From the NCBI GenBank assembly GCA_945897395.1, contig CAMDFE010000113.1:1-5701 (forward strand): a stretch of DNA of 5,701 nt, given 5' to 3'. Source of the stretch: Chryseobacterium gleum. Its GTDB lineage: Bacteria > Bacteroidota > Bacteroidia > Flavobacteriales_D > Sanyastnellaceae. The stretch's first letter is position 1. The number at the start of each line of letters is the position of its first letter. Shown piece after piece: positions 1 to 5,701 of this stretch. The position numbers were made by a program, and so were the translations under genes. Under the pieces are notes generated by a model. It worked only from the letters and a program-made list of their open reading frames with translations. It had not been told where the DNA came from and made no database searches.

Positions 1-1
1 A

Positions 2-418
2 AAGATTTATAAATCGAATTTAGAGGTGAAGTATAAAGAGACTTCCGGATTGCTTCTTTACGATTTCATTTACGATATGGCGTTGGTGTATGCGGCGGCT
101 GATGTTATTGTTTCTCGCGCAGGAGCCATGAGTGTTTCGGAACTATCGCTCGTAGGAAAGCCAGTGGTGTTTATGCCTTCTCCGAATGTGGCAGAAGACC
201 ATCAGACGAAGAATGCCATGGCGCTCGTTTCGAAACGAGCGGCGCTGATGGTGCGTGATAGCGAGGCGGAATTGAAGCTGGCTGAAGTAGTTTCAGAATT
301 GATTCAAAACGAAATAGAAATTTCAGAATTGAAAGGAAATATTGCTGCATTCGCTCGTCCGAATGCAACTTCAGAAATTGTAGATACCTTAATTGAAGTG
401 GTATATGGAAGAGCGTAA
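2..418 (+). CDS. murG: MurG C-terminal part (UDP-GlcNAc transferase making lipid II), 5' truncated by the window
   Basis: MurG transfers GlcNAc from UDP-GlcNAc onto lipid I at the inner face of the cytoplasmic membrane, giving lipid II, the peptidoglycan precursor. The frame is open from base 2 with no stop, so a GTG at 26 is an internal valine and not a start; 138 residues remain of a protein that is usually about 360. What is visible is the C-terminal, UDP-GlcNAc-binding Rossmann domain. The nucleotide-sugar motif ADVIVSRAGAMSVSEL lies at about bases 98-145 and includes the Glu expected to contact the UDP ribose. It is followed by GKPVVFMPSP and by DHQTKNA (about 197-217), which matches the conserved Q..NA segment of the family. 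The gene ends in TAA and overlaps murC by 14 bp, in line with the standard murG-murC order of dcw clusters. Nothing in the visible part looks broken. The family call is secure; only the N-terminal half is missing. Confidence 0.95.
   Translation, partial: KIYKSNLEVKYKETSGLLLYDFIYDMALVYAAADVIVSRAGAMSVSELSLVGKPVVFMPSPNVAEDHQTKNAMALVSKRAALMVRDSEAELKLAEVVSELIQNEIEISELKGNIAAFARPNATSEIVDTLIEVVYGRA
405..418 (+). other. 14 bp overlap of murG end and murC start
   Basis: The murC ATG at 405 lies inside the last codons of murG, whose TAA ends at 418. Only a weak purine stretch (GAAG, 395-398) precedes the start. The overlap suggests coupled translation and rules out a promoter or terminator between the two genes. 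Confidence 0.8.
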
Positions 419-1796
419 GCTAACGTGCGATGTAATGTATTTCTTAGGTATAGGAGGCATTGGAATGTCCGCCTTGGCGCGTTATTTCCATCGCAAGGGA
501 GTGCACGTTATGGGCTATGACAGAACATCTACCGCACTAACTACTGAATTGGAGTTGGAAGGAATGTCGGTTCAGTATGAAGACACGGTGATGTCTTTGC
601 CGCAGTTGCTTCATTCCACGCCGAAGGAAAAAGTACTCATCATTCGAACTCCTGCCGTTCCAATAGATTCTTCGCAATTGCAGTATTTCCTTCAACATGA
701 ATTTAGAATTTGGAAGCGAAGCGAGTTGTTGGGTTATATCACACAACTCGATGAAACCATTGCGATTGGCGGAACACACGGTAAGACAACGACTTCAACC
801 TTGGTAGCGCACATACTTCATTCAACCATTGGATGCAATGCTTTTTTAGGTGGAATTTCTTCCAACTTTAAAAGCAATGTTTTACTATCAGATACATCGC
901 GAACGGTGGTGGAAGCCGATGAATTTGATCGAAGTTTTTTAACGCTGTTTCCGAAGATTTCGGCATTGACTTCCATGGATCCAGATCATTTGGATATATA
1001 TGGAAATGAAGAAAGTATTCGTGAAGGGTTTTTACTTTTTTTGAAGCAGACCCATGCCGATGGAAGTATTGTGGTGAGGAAGGAATTAAATATTCATGAA
1101 CATTTAAAGGCGGAAAGAGCGGGTGTGTTCACCTACAGTATTCTTTCGGAAGCCGATTATTCAGGAAGTAATATTCGCATAGAAGACGGGGAATATGTCT
1201 TCGATTTTAATTCACCTTTTGGTGAATTAAGTAATGTTCGAGTTGGATTGCCCGGCAGGCACAATGTTGAGAATGCGGTCGTGGCAATGGCTTGCTCGTT
1301 GTTGGCTGGTGTTGAGATAAATGATCTTCCTGCCGTGTTGGAGAGTTTTAAGGGAGTAGCGAGGAGATTTGATGTGCGCCTTAAAAGTGAATCTACCGTT
1401 TATATTGATGATTACGCGCATCATCCGACCGAGCTTTCAGCCTGCATTCGTTCGGTGCGTGAATTGTTTCCAAATAAAAAAATAGCGGGAATATTTCAGC
1501 CTCATTTGTTTAGCAGAACGCGAGATTTCGCAGAAGGATTTGCAGAGAGTTTAGCGCTCTTAGACATTCCTATTTTGCTACCTATTTATCCAGCCCGTGA
1601 AATACCTCTTGAAGGAATTGATTCACAATGGCTATTTGATAAAATTCAAAAGGACGATAAATACTTAGTTGATAAAGATGCCATCTTCACCTTACTGAAT
1701 AAACTGCAGTTTGATGTGCTTTTAACGTTGGGAGCGGGTGATATTGACACCCTTGTTTCTCCGTTGGAAGTGTTCATGAAAGAACGAGTAAAATGA
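405..1796 (+). CDS. murC: MurC, UDP-N-acetylmuramate--L-alanine ligase
   Basis: MurC is the cytoplasmic ATP-dependent ligase that adds L-Ala to UDP-MurNAc, the first step of the stem peptide. From the ATG at 405 the protein has 463 residues, a normal length. The N-terminal UDP-binding Rossmann motif GIGGIGMSALA is at residues 15-25. The Mur-ligase ATP loop GTHGKTTT is at 123-130, EADEFDRSF at 170-178, and SMDPDHLDIYG at 190-200. PGRHNVENA follows, then DDYAHHPTE (335-343) and FQPHLFSRT (364-372), which are MurC signatures of the central and C-terminal domains. The ATG at 405 is preferred because it puts the glycine motif about 14 residues from the N-terminus. An in-frame TTG at 393 would only add KWY, and an ATG at 435 would start almost at the first beta strand. 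The start lies inside the end of murG with no clear Shine-Dalgarno, and the stop overlaps the ftsQ start (ATGA), so translation is probably coupled on both sides. Confidence 0.97.
   Translation: MEERKLTCDVMYFLGIGGIGMSALARYFHRKGVHVMGYDRTSTALTTELELEGMSVQYEDTVMSLPQLLHSTPKEKVLIIRTPAVPIDSSQLQYFLQHEFRIWKRSELLGYITQLDETIAIGGTHGKTTTSTLVAHILHSTIGCNAFLGGISSNFKSNVLLSDTSRTVVEADEFDRSFLTLFPKISALTSMDPDHLDIYGNEESIREGFLLFLKQTHADGSIVVRKELNIHEHLKAERAGVFTYSILSEADYSGSNIRIEDGEYVFDFNSPFGELSNVRVGLPGRHNVENAVVAMACSLLAGVEINDLPAVLESFKGVARRFDVRLKSESTVYIDDYAHHPTELSACIRSVRELFPNKKIAGIFQPHLFSRTRDFAEGFAESLALLDIPILLPIYPAREIPLEGIDSQWLFDKIQKDDKYLVDKDAIFTLLNKLQFDVLLTLGAGDIDTLVSPLEVFMKERVK
1793..1796 (+). other. ATGA start/stop overlap, murC to ftsQ
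   Basis: The TGA stop of murC (1794-1796) and the ATG start of ftsQ (1793-1795) share bases in ATGA. This arrangement usually means that ribosomes ending murC re-initiate on ftsQ. The sequence just upstream (AGAACGAGTAAA) has no strong Shine-Dalgarno, which fits coupling. It also settles the ftsQ start. Confidence 0.9.
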
Positions 1797-2740
1797 AAAG
1801 GGAGTCGGGAAATACAACTAAGAAATCTTCATGGTTCATGAGGGTTTTGGTGTTGGCGTTTTTTGTACTCATGGGCGCTGGATCAATTGTTCTGTGGGCT
1901 TTTTCGATTTCGAAGCACAACGCGCAGCCGGTTCCTGAAGTGCGCGTGAATATTCAGCGCGGACAATACGTTGATGAGCTAATTTCAAAACAAGAAATAG
2001 ATTCCATTGTACACAGTCACTTTGGTTTGCTTCAAGGAACTCCCATGAATCAAATAGATGTGAGTGCGATTCAGGTTGCTGTGAATAGGCATCCGGCGAT
2101 TCAATCGTGTAACGTTCATATGGGAGTCGATGGTATTTTAAACATAGACATTCAGCAACGTGCGCCGATGTTCAGAGTGATGAACAGTGATGGAAGCGGA
2201 TTCTACGTGGATACATTGGGACAGTCGTTTAATTTGTTAGATCGTGCAGTGGCCTATGTTCCCATTTATAGGGTTGAAGGAGTTATGGGTGCTATGCAAT
2301 ACCCGGCGACAAAAGATTATTACGATGAGAATGCATTGGGATTGACGTATTTGGATGAGTTGATTGCATTTGGAAATCATGTGCGTAAAAACACCGACTT
2401 GAAAGATTGGACTGAGCATGTTCATTTAACAGCAATGGGAACGCTGGAAGTCATTCCGCGAATTGGCCGGCACGTTATAGATTTCGGAAGCATTTACAAC
2501 TTGGAAATGAAAACGAAAATGCTTTTTCAATTTTATCGTTCCCAAGTTTATATCACAGATCTTGAGAAATACAGTCGCATAAATTTGAATTTTGAGAATC
2601 AAGTTATTTGCGAAAAGCGCGGTGCGGAAATGTTTGCCGCGCCCACAGACACTCTAGCGATTATGGCGAACAATGCGCCAATTGCCTTATCGAACGATTT
2701 AATACCAGCAGCTGCGCAAGCAGTTCAACAACCTCAATAA
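1793..2740 (+). CDS. ftsQ: FtsQ/DivIB-type cell division protein
   Basis: FtsQ is a bitopic inner membrane protein that links early and late divisome parts, with FtsB and FtsL as known partners. The 315-residue product has a short basic cytoplasmic N-terminus (KR, KK within residues 2-11), one transmembrane helix at about 15-38, and a periplasmic remainder. Residues about 48-122 fit a POTRA domain, ending in the family-typical strand LNIDIQQRAPMFRV. GFYVDTLGQSF (137-147) and YVPIYRVEG then begin the beta domain, to about residue 275. The last 40 residues are Ala/Gln/Pro-rich and end in AAAQAVQQPQ, probably a disordered tail. The length is somewhat above that of a typical FtsQ because of this tail. 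FtsQ evolves quickly, so the call rests on topology, the QRxP-xFYxD pattern and position between murC and ftsA. The start is fixed by the ATGA overlap with murC. The name is well supported by context; domain boundaries are approximate. Confidence 0.92.
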   Translation: MKRESGNTTKKSSWFMRVLVLAFFVLMGAGSIVLWAFSISKHNAQPVPEVRVNIQRGQYVDELISKQEIDSIVHSHFGLLQGTPMNQIDVSAIQVAVNRHPAIQSCNVHMGVDGILNIDIQQRAPMFRVMNSDGSGFYVDTLGQSFNLLDRAVAYVPIYRVEGVMGAMQYPATKDYYDENALGLTYLDELIAFGNHVRKNTDLKDWTEHVHLTAMGTLEVIPRIGRHVIDFGSIYNLEMKTKMLFQFYRSQVYITDLEKYSRINLNFENQVICEKRGAEMFAAPTDTLAIMANNAPIALSNDLIPAAAQAVQQPQ

Positions 2741-2752
2741 TTATTTAAGAAT

Positions 2753-4279
2753 ATGGAATACAATACATTCGCCACTTACAACTCTCCAACCCCGAACAAC
2801 AAAGAAAAATTAGTTGTTGGAATTGATATTGGAACAACCAAGATTGCTTGTGTTGTAGGTAAAATAGACTCACTTGGAAAGGTGACCATTCTTGGAATTG
2901 GTCGCAGCAAGAGCGACGGTGTGAAACGCGGTATTGTGTTGAACATTGACCAAACTGTTGCCTCAATTAAGGAAGCTGTTCAAAAGGCAGAGATTGAATG
3001 TGGTATCAAAGTTCACCGCGTAAACGTGGGTATTGCAGGCCAGCATATCAAGAGTATTCAGCAGCCTGGAATTTATACTCGAAAGGATTTAGAAACGGAA
3101 ATCAACATGGCTGATTTACAAGCCTTGAAAGAGGACATGTTCAAGATTCATGTGCCTGCAGGCGAGTCTATAATTCACGTAATTCCACAAGAATATACTG
3201 TAGATACTGAAGGCGGAATTAAGGATCCAGTTGGAATGGCTGGTGTTCGTTTGCAAGCAAATTTCCACATTATTACAGGTTCACTTCCAGCTATAAAAAA
3301 TATTTATCGTTGTGTGAAATTGGCTGGTCTAGAGGTAGGTGAATTAACTCTTGAACCCATCGCGAGTTCTGCGGCTGTATTGAGCGATGAAGAGAAGGAA
3401 GCAGGAGTTGCATTGGTAGATATTGGCGGAGGAACAACGGACATTGCGATTTTCCATGATGGACTGATTCGTCACACAGCAGTTATTCCATTCGGTGGAA
3501 ATATTTTGACAGAGGATATTAAATCGGGATGTAAAATTTTAAGCAAGCATGCTGAACAACTGAAAGTTCAGTACGGATCTGCATTGCCTGCGGAAACGCA
3601 GAATGCAAAAGTTGTAGTTCCTGGCTTGAACGGCAGAACACCAAAAGAGATTACGTTGGGTGCGCTTTCTGGAATTATTGAAGCGCGCATGAAAGAAATA
3701 TTGGAGTTGGTTCACTTCGAAATTGTGCGCAGCGGATACGAGCGCAAATTAATTGGAGGAATTGTACTTACTGGTGGTGGCGCACAATTGAAGCACATTA
3801 AGCACTTGGTAGAGTATATAACAGGGTTGGATTGCCGCATCGGTAAGCCAATAGAACACGTTATTAATTACGCAGATGAGTCGCAACTTCCACCAGCTCT
3901 TTCAACAGGTGTTGGATTGGTTATTACAGGAGAAGAGAATGTGGGCGAAGATTATTTTGAGCGTGTGGTGAGTGAAGAATTTGTTGAAGGGGAAGTTGTA
4001 ACTCCAGAGGTAGAGGATTCTGTGGACTTAGATGTTGCCACTAGTAGTTTCGCGGACTATATGAGTTCCATGGGTGTCGCTTCTGCAGAGGAAGAAGTGA
4101 ATCGCGAAGAAGCTGTTACTCCGGAAATGCAAGAAGAGAAAGAGCAAGATTGGACGAATAGCGTTAATCAGCAAGAGGAAGAATCAGTTGCACCCGTTCG
4201 CAAGACACGCATACCTTTCGGTGAGAGCATTGTGGGTCGATTTAAAGGGTTCTTCGAAAACGACGAGGCGGTAAATTAA
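2753..4279 (+). CDS. ftsA: FtsA, actin-like membrane tether of the Z ring
   Basis: FtsA is an actin-fold ATPase that binds the C-terminal peptide of FtsZ, anchors the Z ring to the membrane and recruits later division proteins. The actin-family sites are present in order: phosphate-1 loop VVGIDIGTTKIACVVG (21-36), the FtsA-specific 1C (SHS2) region at about 85-165, phosphate-2 VDIGGGTTDIAIF (222-234), and the adenosine motif GGIVLTGGGAQ (335-345). The fold ends near residue 395. Residues about 396-490 form a strongly Glu/Asp-rich, low-complexity linker, and the last 18 residues (491-508, ESIVGRFKGFFENDEAVN) look like the amphipathic membrane-targeting helix, with I493, V494, F497, F500 and F501 as the hydrophobic face. 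At 508 residues it is longer than E. coli FtsA (about 420), almost all because of the linker. It follows ftsQ by 12 AT-rich bases with no evident Shine-Dalgarno. The usual next gene, ftsZ, is absent; the stop overlaps that of a convergent gene. Confidence 0.97.
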   Translation: MEYNTFATYNSPTPNNKEKLVVGIDIGTTKIACVVGKIDSLGKVTILGIGRSKSDGVKRGIVLNIDQTVASIKEAVQKAEIECGIKVHRVNVGIAGQHIKSIQQPGIYTRKDLETEINMADLQALKEDMFKIHVPAGESIIHVIPQEYTVDTEGGIKDPVGMAGVRLQANFHIITGSLPAIKNIYRCVKLAGLEVGELTLEPIASSAAVLSDEEKEAGVALVDIGGGTTDIAIFHDGLIRHTAVIPFGGNILTEDIKSGCKILSKHAEQLKVQYGSALPAETQNAKVVVPGLNGRTPKEITLGALSGIIEARMKEILELVHFEIVRSGYERKLIGGIVLTGGGAQLKHIKHLVEYITGLDCRIGKPIEHVINYADESQLPPALSTGVGLVITGEENVGEDYFERVVSEEFVEGEVVTPEVEDSVDLDVATSSFADYMSSMGVASAEEEVNREEAVTPEMQEEKEQDWTNSVNQQEEESVAPVRKTRIPFGESIVGRFKGFFENDEAVN

Positions 4280-4290
4280 TTTTTTTCGAA
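4253..4290. repeat. AT-rich inverted repeat TTCGAAAA / TTTTCGAA
   Basis: TTCGAAAA (4253-4260) and TTTTCGAA (4283-4290) are perfect 8 bp inverted copies with a 22 bp spacer that contains the shared stop codons. The right arm sits in a run of seven T residues on the + strand. It is nested with the GC-rich repeat at 4265-4305, and the two stems cannot form together. A role in ending transcription at this gene junction is possible but unproven. Confidence 0.35.
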
Positions 4291-4305
4291 CAGTGCCACC
4301 GCCTC
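4265..4305. repeat. GC-rich inverted repeat across the shared ftsA/rlmD stop codons
   Basis: GAGGCGGT (4265-4272) and ACCGCCTC (4298-4305) are perfect 8 bp inverted copies separated by 25 bp, most of it AT-rich. The arms flank the TTAA in which both genes end, so a stem could form in either transcript. Neither side has a strong U-tract; the - strand has only TTTT shortly after the second arm. It could act as a weak bidirectional terminator, or be a by-product of two coding sequences. Confidence 0.4.
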
Positions 4306-5697
4306 TAAGTGAGAGGTGTGTGGAAACTGATCAACGAAACTAATTTTCTTCAAATTATATCCTGAAAGTATCAGTGTCTCGCAATCTCTTGCTTGTGTGG
4401 CTGGGTTGCAGGAAATGTAGACGATGCGTTTCGCATCGAGTCCGATTACTTTTCTTAATGTCTTTGGTGAAATGCCTCCGCGAGGAGGGTCAAGAACCAA
4501 CGTGTTGATTTGGTTTTGAAACTGCGGTTGTTCCAACAAGAATTTCCCTACATCAGCTGCATAGAATTCAACATTCGAAACGTTGTTTTCTTTTGCGTTT
4601 TTCTTAGCGTCGTCAATGGCAGCTTCTACAATATCAACACCTACCACGGGCAGGGAAGTTTTTTGCGCAATAAGTTGTCCTATTGTTCCCGTTCCGCAAA
4701 ACAAATCGAGAATATACCCATCTGGAACTTCAGCTGGATTGCAGTAATCTATTGCCTTGGTGTAGAGCCTTTCAGCGCTTTTCGGATTGGTTTGAAAGAA
4801 GCTCTTCATGTTTACTTTGAACTTCAGTCCCAATAAAATTTCTTCAATTTCTGAATTTCCGAAGAGCACAATAGAAGAGCCATTCAGAGGTTCTGCGCGA
4901 TCTCCAGTGTCATCATTCAACGTGTGAATAATTCCACCGCAGCGATCACCTAATATGTCTAAAACAAGTTTAACAAATCCGTCGCGATCGAATTGCTCTA
5001 GTCCAACCGAAGAAGTAACGAGGTTAATCAGAAGGAGGTCATGGGTAAAAGATTTTCTCACCACAACATAACGGAAGAATCCTTCGCGCTTGGGCGGATG
5101 CCACGCAGGAAGGCCGCTATTTATGCAGAAGGTACGAATGCGATGCAGGTTGTTTTCAAATGTCGCATCGAAGAGACCTGATTCAGCATCTAAATTTTCC
5201 ACCATCCACCAAGTACCTCTGTGCTTAAATCCTAAACCGAAATCGTCTAATTCTTCTTTCGTTGGAAGGTCGTAGCGTATAGCACTGAAGCTATATTCCA
5301 TTTTGTTTCTGTAATTCCAAACCGAAGGAGAGTCTATGTATTCATCGAAAAGTTCCTCTATGTTCTCAATTTTCCCAATGCGTTTGTAGAGTTGAAGGCA
5401 AGAATCTTTTTTGGCTTCGTGTTGTTTTTCTATGGGCCATGCTGCATAGGGTGCGCCTGGAATTCGTTGGAAAGGCAAGTCTATTTCATCGGGAGAATTC
5501 TCAAGGACTTCAATCAATTTGCAATTCGCAAATCGTTTGTCGGGCTTGATCACCTGCGCACGAACGAGTTGTCCGGGGAATGTATTTTCAACAAAAACGG
5601 TAAAATCGCCTTTGTCGGTTTTCAATAGTCCAATGCCATTGCCTCCGAAGGCAAAGCGGTCTATTTTAATGTCGAGTATTTGATTTTTTTTCAGCAC
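4276..5697 (-). CDS. rlmD: SAM-dependent RNA m5U methyltransferase, RlmD/RumA/TrmA family (23S rRNA uridine-type)
   Basis: Enzymes of this family methylate C5 of uridine in 23S rRNA (RlmD, RlmC) or tRNA (TrmA). A TRAM RNA-binding domain fits residues about 5-65 (DRFAFGGNGIG, FPGQLVRAQV). The methyltransferase domain has SFFQTNP (299-305), SAM motif LDLFCGTGTIG (330-340) with the acidic VGVD (D355), LDPPRGG (402-408), the catalytic cysteine in YISCNPAT (C430) and the C-terminal FPHTSHLEAV with the putative general base E465. All catalytic residues are present. The iron-sulfur cysteines of E. coli RumA are not: the matching stretch reads PGAPYAAWPIEKQH (80-93), keeping only the Gln-His. The start is unsure. 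GTG at 5697 gives a sensible N-terminus of 473 residues, but the frame stays open to the window edge, so an ATG just outside is possible. The TRAM domain favours an rRNA enzyme over TrmA; the exact target uridine cannot be read from sequence. The gene converges on ftsA with a 4 bp overlap and shows no link to division. Confidence 0.9.
   Translation of the reverse strand: MLKKNQILDIKIDRFAFGGNGIGLLKTDKGDFTVFVENTFPGQLVRAQVIKPDKRFANCKLIEVLENSPDEIDLPFQRIPGAPYAAWPIEKQHEAKKDSCLQLYKRIGKIENIEELFDEYIDSPSVWNYRNKMEYSFSAIRYDLPTKEELDDFGLGFKHRGTWWMVENLDAESGLFDATFENNLHRIRTFCINSGLPAWHPPKREGFFRYVVVRKSFTHDLLLINLVTSSVGLEQFDRDGFVKLVLDILGDRCGGIIHTLNDDTGDRAEPLNGSSIVLFGNSEIEEILLGLKFKVNMKSFFQTNPKSAERLYTKAIDYCNPAEVPDGYILDLFCGTGTIGQLIAQKTSLPVVGVDIVEAAIDDAKKNAKENNVSNVEFYAADVGKFLLEQPQFQNQINTLVLDPPRGGISPKTLRKVIGLDAKRIVYISCNPATQARDCETLILSGYNLKKISFVDQFPHTSHLEAVALFEKN
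4296..4323 (+). repeat. Hairpin 17 bases after the ftsA stop, inside the 3' end of rlmD
   Basis: Bases 4296-4306 pair with 4312-4323 around a 5-base loop: 11 pairs including one G-U (4301/4317), with a single bulged T at 4319. The G-U pair works only in the + strand RNA, so the hairpin would be stronger in the ftsA transcript. It is followed by AAACTG and not by a T run, so it is not a standard intrinsic terminator; an mRNA end-stabilising stem is possible. It overlaps the codons of the conserved PHTSHLEAV motif of the convergent gene, so it may be coincidental. Confidence 0.4.
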
Positions 5698-5701
5698 AGG
5701 G

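Noticed and set aside
26..28. GTG as a start codon for the first gene
   Set aside because: The same frame continues open to the left edge of the window and the product is clearly only the second half of MurG, so this is an internal codon.
537..779. 80-codon open frame on the - strand inside murC
   Set aside because: It is antisense to the conserved MurC N-terminal and ATP-loop region, and the product matches nothing I recognise.
2580..2587. TAAATTTG, matching the Bacteroidota -7 promoter consensus TAnnTTTG, about 165 bp upstream of ftsA
   Set aside because: The nearest TTG that could serve as a -33 element is only about 15 bp away, too close for the usual spacing, and the site is in ftsQ coding sequence where AT-rich matches arise by chance.
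2741..2752. A possible promoter or terminator between ftsQ and ftsA
   Set aside because: The gap is 12 AT-rich bases with no room for either, and no hairpin is present; it is best read as an internal operon spacer.
4510..4836. 108-codon open frame on the + strand inside the methyltransferase gene
   Set aside because: It lies wholly antisense to a well-supported coding region with intact family motifs, has no recognisable domain, and is Cys/Phe-rich in the manner of a shadow frame.
1..5701. Mobile elements, CRISPR arrays, tRNA/rRNA genes, toxin-antitoxin or defence genes
   Set aside because: The window is filled with five housekeeping genes; no repeat arrays, transposase motifs, attachment-site duplications or RNA-gene signatures were seen on either strand.

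Overview
This window is a piece of a bacterial division and cell wall (dcw) cluster, followed by an oppositely oriented RNA methyltransferase gene. On the + strand it holds the 3' end of murG, then complete murC, ftsQ and ftsA. On the - strand is an RlmD/RumA/TrmA-family m5U methyltransferase gene that runs almost to the right edge. Coding density is close to 100%; the only intergenic gap is 12 bp, between ftsQ and ftsA.

The likely source is a member of the Bacteroidota, possibly of the Flavobacteriales type. The evidence is the gene order murG-murC-ftsQ-ftsA with no murB or ddl between murC and ftsQ, the moderately AT-rich composition, the lack of clear Shine-Dalgarno sequences, and the style of the FtsA, FtsQ and MurC proteins. 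This placement is by protein pattern only and is an inference.

Layout: murG (partial, 2-418) overlaps murC (405-1796) by 14 bp. murC overlaps ftsQ (1793-2740) through an ATGA junction. ftsA (2753-4279) follows after 12 bp. These genes look like one co-transcribed, translationally coupled unit that starts upstream of the window. MurG completes lipid II, MurC adds the first amino acid (L-Ala) to UDP-MurNAc, FtsQ is a membrane scaffold of the divisome, and FtsA ties the FtsZ ring to the membrane. The rlmD-like gene (4276-5697, -) converges on ftsA, and the two stop codons overlap within one TTAA.

I see no previously undescribed system here. The points worth a second look are: (1) ftsZ, the usual gene after ftsA, is not there, and the cluster ends at a convergent housekeeping gene; (2) the methyltransferase lacks the cysteine cluster that binds 4Fe-4S in E. 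coli RumA, although its catalytic residues are intact; (3) the convergent junction carries nested inverted repeats with no separate terminator space; (4) FtsA has a roughly 95-residue acidic linker before its membrane-binding helix. No RNA genes, mobile elements or CRISPR arrays were found.
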